Origin: JACKDW01 sp964621785
Lineage (GTDB): Bacteria; Myxococcota_A; Polyangia; Nannocystales; Nannocystaceae
Length of the DNA: 64,000 bases
Assembly: GCA_964621785.1 (NCBI GenBank)
Contig: CAZUPD010000031.1
Coordinates: forward strand, 1 to 64,000
Reading direction: 5' to 3'
A program made the translations under genes and the position numbers. The notes under the pieces are model-generated. The model ran no database searches, had not been told where the DNA came from, and was given only the letters and a program-made list of their open reading frames with translations. Every line of letters begins with the position of its first letter. Within the stretch, counting starts at the first letter, position 1. Of the stretch, positions 61,215 through 64,000 are shown in pieces.

Positions 61215-63376
61215 TACAATCCCCCGCTCACCACCGAGGCTGCTGCGTCGGCGGATGGATAGATATGTGTACCTTCATCGACTAGGCGGCCGACATCAAG
61301 TAGCAGGACGGTGCGGTTGGCCCCGAGCTCGGTCGCCCCGGCGATTCCCGGAACATTGCGCAGGGCTGTCCCCAAGGGCTTGATCACCACATCCTGTTGG
61401 CCGAGCAACTCGTCGACGACCAGTCCCACCCGGTGTTGTGCAAGCCCGACGACCACCACATACACGCGGTTGGGATCGGGTTGATGCCCCTGCAACGGTC
61501 GCAACTCAAACAGTCGCGAAAGGTGCAAAAGCGGTAGCGTCTTGCCCCGCAAGGTGATGACTTCGTGCCCCTCGACGGTCCCGATCTCGCGGGCTTCGAC
61601 CATGATCGACTCGAGCACCGCGTTGAGTGGGATACAAAATGTATGCCCGGCGCTCTGGATCACCAGGGCCTGGATGATCGCCAGGGTGACCGGCAGGGTG
61701 ATCGAAAATAAGGTCCCGCGACCGACCTCCGTCGAGACATCGATCATACCGCTGATCTTGGCGATGTTGTGGCGGACCACATCCATCCCGACGCCGCGGC
61801 CGCTGACGGTACTGGCCTGCTCGCGTGTCGAAAAACCAGGTGTAAATACAAGATTGAGGGCATCCTGGGGGCTGATGCTGGCGGCGTCGTCGGCTGTGAT
61901 CACACCGCGCTTGACCGCCGCGTCGCGGATTTTTTGCCAGTTCATCCCGCGGCCGTCGTCCTCGACCTCGATCACGACCCGGTTGCCCTTGGGAAATGCC
62001 CGCAACTCAATTCGTCCCACCTGCTGTTTGCCCAGCGACAGTCGCTCGGCCGGAGACTCGATACCGTGGTCGATGCAGTTTCGAATCATGTGCATCAGCG
62101 GATCGCTGAGCTCTTCGACGATGAGTTTGTCGAGTACCGTGCGCTCGCCCGAGATCATCAGCCGGATTTCCTTGTCGAGCTCGCGGCTGACCTTGCGGAC
62201 AACTCGCGCGAGCTTGTCGAAGACCTGGCCGATCGGGACCATGCGAACGTCTAGGATCCCCTGCTGCAACAACGCCAGTTTGCGGGTCATGTCGCGGATC
62301 TGGACCTGGAGCTCGCGGGCCACATCGCCGCTTTGTTCGATCTCCCGCATCAAATCCAACACACCGCCCAAGTTGGCCTGGACCAGACCCAACTCGCCGA
62401 CCAAGTTCATCAGTACATCGAGCCTTCGCAGGTCGACCCGGACCGTTTGACTGAAGCTGCGCAGCGATGTTTCGGAGGCCGCAGCCGCCTCCTCGCGGGC
62501 ACTCGCGGCCGACACGTCCGCCGGCGATTCCTCGAGAATCTGGACCAGATCTGACGCGTGCTCGGGCAGTTGCTCGACACTGTGGACCGGGACCTCCTCC
62601 TCGACCACAGGCGCTGCCTGGCTGCGGGGAGCGGCTTCTTTGCCCGGCGGGGCGAGGCGGTGCACGGTGACGTCCTGATCGGCGACCACCTCGGACATGT
62701 GCTGGAAGTCGATGTCCGAGCCGACCAAGATATCGAGTTCGATCGAGTCGTCTGACGAGCCGTCGACACTCGGCAGGTAGGTGATGACTTCGCCATGGGC
62801 CTTGAGCTTTTCCTTGAGCGCCTCGATCCCGACATCGATCGCGAGGATGTCAAAAGCTGCATGTACACGATAAAGGTTGCGACCGGCTTTGAGGTTCTCG
62901 CGCAGGCGATGTTCCTCGTATTCGGTCAAAACCCCTAAAATCGCCTCTCCGATCCAATCGAGGCTTTCACTGGTATCGACCTTTTGCTCGGCGACCCGGG
63001 TGAGCGCCTGCAGCTTGGTCAAGAACGCGTCGAGGTCACCTGCACCGTCACTGCCATCGTCCTTGGGCACGAGCAACACACCGAACAACTCGATGGCTTC
63101 AAACAGGACGTCGAGGACATCCCGGGTGATCTCGAGTTTGCCGAGGCGCAGACTGTCGAGCGTATTTTCGAGGGCGTGCGAGAGGTCGCCGATGGCGGTG
63201 GCACCAAACAGTCCGGCGAGGCCCTTGAGACTGTGCACGGCTCGGAACGCGGCGTTGATCAGATCGGGGTCGAGACTTCCCGATCGCGACTGCGTCTCGA
63301 TCTCGAGGAGACTACGCGAGAAGGTCTCGATGACCTCCTGCGCTTCGGCAATGAATTCCGTCGAGGTTGAGTCCAT
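61214..63376 (-). CDS. cheA: Chemotaxis histidine kinase CheA
   Basis: A 720-residue CheA with normal domain order: P1 Hpt domain with phospho-accepting His48 (FRAVHSLKGLAGLFG), a Pro/Glu-rich region in place of a clear P2, P3 dimerisation (VRVDLRRLDVLMNLVGELGL), P4 kinase (N box HMIRNCIDHGIESP, G1 VEDDGRGMN, G2 GRGVGMDVV) and P5 CheW-like domain at the C-terminus. No receiver domain is fused. The ATG at 63376 is chosen because the conserved part begins there; the open frame extends to 63478. It is the first gene of the chemosensory operon and divergent from the PAS gene. Confidence 0.95.
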   Translation of the reverse strand: MDSTSTEFIAEAQEVIETFSRSLLEIETQSRSGSLDPDLINAAFRAVHSLKGLAGLFGATAIGDLSHALENTLDSLRLGKLEITRDVLDVLFEAIELFGVLLVPKDDGSDGAGDLDAFLTKLQALTRVAEQKVDTSESLDWIGEAILGVLTEYEEHRLRENLKAGRNLYRVHAAFDILAIDVGIEALKEKLKAHGEVITYLPSVDGSSDDSIELDILVGSDIDFQHMSEVVADQDVTVHRLAPPGKEAAPRSQAAPVVEEEVPVHSVEQLPEHASDLVQILEESPADVSAASAREEAAAASETSLRSFSQTVRVDLRRLDVLMNLVGELGLVQANLGGVLDLMREIEQSGDVARELQVQIRDMTRKLALLQQGILDVRMVPIGQVFDKLARVVRKVSRELDKEIRLMISGERTVLDKLIVEELSDPLMHMIRNCIDHGIESPAERLSLGKQQVGRIELRAFPKGNRVVIEVEDDGRGMNWQKIRDAAVKRGVITADDAASISPQDALNLVFTPGFSTREQASTVSGRGVGMDVVRHNIAKISGMIDVSTEVGRGTLFSITLPVTLAIIQALVIQSAGHTFCIPLNAVLESIMVEAREIGTVEGHEVITLRGKTLPLLHLSRLFELRPLQGHQPDPNRVYVVVVGLAQHRVGLVVDELLGQQDVVIKPLGTALRNVPGIAGATELGANRTVLLLDVGRLVDEGTHIYPSADAAASVVSGGL

Positions 63377-63549
63377 GCGCGCGATCCCGGATGCCGGGCC
63401 GGCCGACAGTATAAACCCCCGGCCAAAACCCCGGGACGACTGGTCGGACCCGTGGGTGCGGTTTTTCGCCCGCAGCACCCGGCCCGCCCATAATAGCGCT
63501 CGATGGCGTGGCCGCGGTGGGCAGCTGGGTACCCCGACGCTGTGATAGC

Positions 63550-64000
63550 GTGAAACGTTTCGTGGCGCCTACAACCAACTCCGTCGATCGCACGCGAGCA
63601 CAGCGTCATCAAACGCTCCTCGACGCCATCGAAGATTTGGTTGCGACCGCGGACCTCACGGGTGCCATCACGTCGATCAACCGTGCGGGTGCCGACCTCC
63701 TCGGCCTCGATCCCCGGGCCGACCTGAGCCTGCGCGACCTCCATCCGCCACACACATGCGCGTCGATCCTCGCCACCTTTGTGCCCCACGCGCGCGAGCA
63801 CGGGAGTTACTCCGGGGAGCTTTTGATGTGCCGCCGCGACGGATCCGAGTTTCCGGTCGCCTACAAACTGGTCTGGATCGATCTCCCCGACGGCCGCGCG
63901 GAACTCGGGATCGTCGCCCGCGACTTGACCCGCGCCAAACAGGCGGCCGTCGACGAGGCGCAGTTGCTGCGCCAGTTGCAAGAACTCAAGACCGTCATCG
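63550..64000 (+). CDS. PAS-domain protein, 3' end missing
   Basis: The frame is open from the GTG at 63550 to the end of the window (150 codons). It opens with a basic segment and a PAS domain: LLDAIEDLVATADLTGAITS, NRAGADLLGLDPRADLSLRD, ELLMCRRDGSEFPVAYKLVW and ELGIVARDLTRAKQAA, followed by a coiled coil (EAQLLRQLQELKTV). The last part is typical of the linker before a histidine kinase or GGDEF domain, so this is probably a sensor kinase, but the output domain lies beyond the window. A GTG at 63562 is an alternative start. It is divergent from cheA with 173 bases between them. Confidence 0.75.
   Translation, partial: MKRFVAPTTNSVDRTRAQRHQTLLDAIEDLVATADLTGAITSINRAGADLLGLDPRADLSLRDLHPPHTCASILATFVPHAREHGSYSGELLMCRRDGSEFPVAYKLVWIDLPDGRAELGIVARDLTRAKQAAVDEAQLLRQLQELKTVI

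Overview
The window reads as a GC-rich (roughly 60-65% by eye) draft contig from a myxobacterium (Myxococcota), most likely of the Nannocystis/Plesiocystis/Enhygromyxa side. The reasons are a MYXO-CTERM-like sorting tail (50265-51827), many secreted proteins with Thr/Ser/Asp-rich linkers, a fibro-slime protein, giant TPR proteins, a large multidomain lipid-assembly enzyme, and the order xerD, M50 protease, scpA, scpB, rluB. Two N runs (31419-31428 and 55497-55596) mark assembly gaps. I saw no tRNA, rRNA, CRISPR array or insertion sequence.

Layout. 1-13.9 kb: tail of a fibro-slime protein, a 3071-residue TPR protein, an EF-hand protein, a membrane-anchored pentapeptide-repeat protein and a PAP2 phosphatase. 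14.1-27.9 kb: a compact six-gene plus-strand cluster, the most unusual part of the window. It is headed by a 1973-residue protein that joins a peptidoglycan-binding domain, a lysozyme-like domain, an amidase, an alpha/beta hydrolase and a caspase-like CHAT peptidase. A second membrane-anchored CHAT protein and four envelope or unknown proteins follow. 27.9-30.7 kb: KirBac-type channel, DUF2061 protein, TetR regulator and Coq4-family protein. 30.8-31.0 kb: a Fur-box-like palindrome followed by structured non-coding sequence, a candidate iron-regulated small RNA. 31.05-36.1 kb: one polypeptide with the order fatty acyl-AMP ligase, AurF-like di-iron oxygenase, sulfotransferase, carrier protein, thioester reductase, interrupted by a gap. 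36.3-42.7 kb: chromosome-segregation block (rluB, scpB, scpA, M50, xerD); ScpB carries very long acidic tails.

42.8-51.8 kb: heme acquisition (TonB receptor, HmuTUV ABC importer, two HmuY-like lipoproteins, a HugZ-type heme-degrading protein and a surface metalloprotease), with Fur-box-like palindromes in both divergent promoters. 51.9-54.6 kb: a minus-strand cluster behind another Fur-like box (small Cys protein, DUF3501, 2-Cys peroxiredoxin, a cysteine-free RpsD paralogue and a small helical protein). 55.2-55.95 kb: a non-coding repeat array around the second gap. 55.95-63.4 kb: a chemosensory operon (CheA, two CheW, degenerate receiver, CheR, CheB, GAF protein, CheY-like) without a chemoreceptor gene. 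A PAS-domain protein starts divergently and runs off the end.

Across the whole window a 10-bp AT-leaning palindrome, TGYANNTRCA, recurs about 44 times (counted by eye), against roughly two expected from base composition. It lies in genes of both strands and between genes, often built from codons the genes otherwise avoid. With the CHAT-peptidoglycan hydrolase cluster it is the main candidate for something undescribed.
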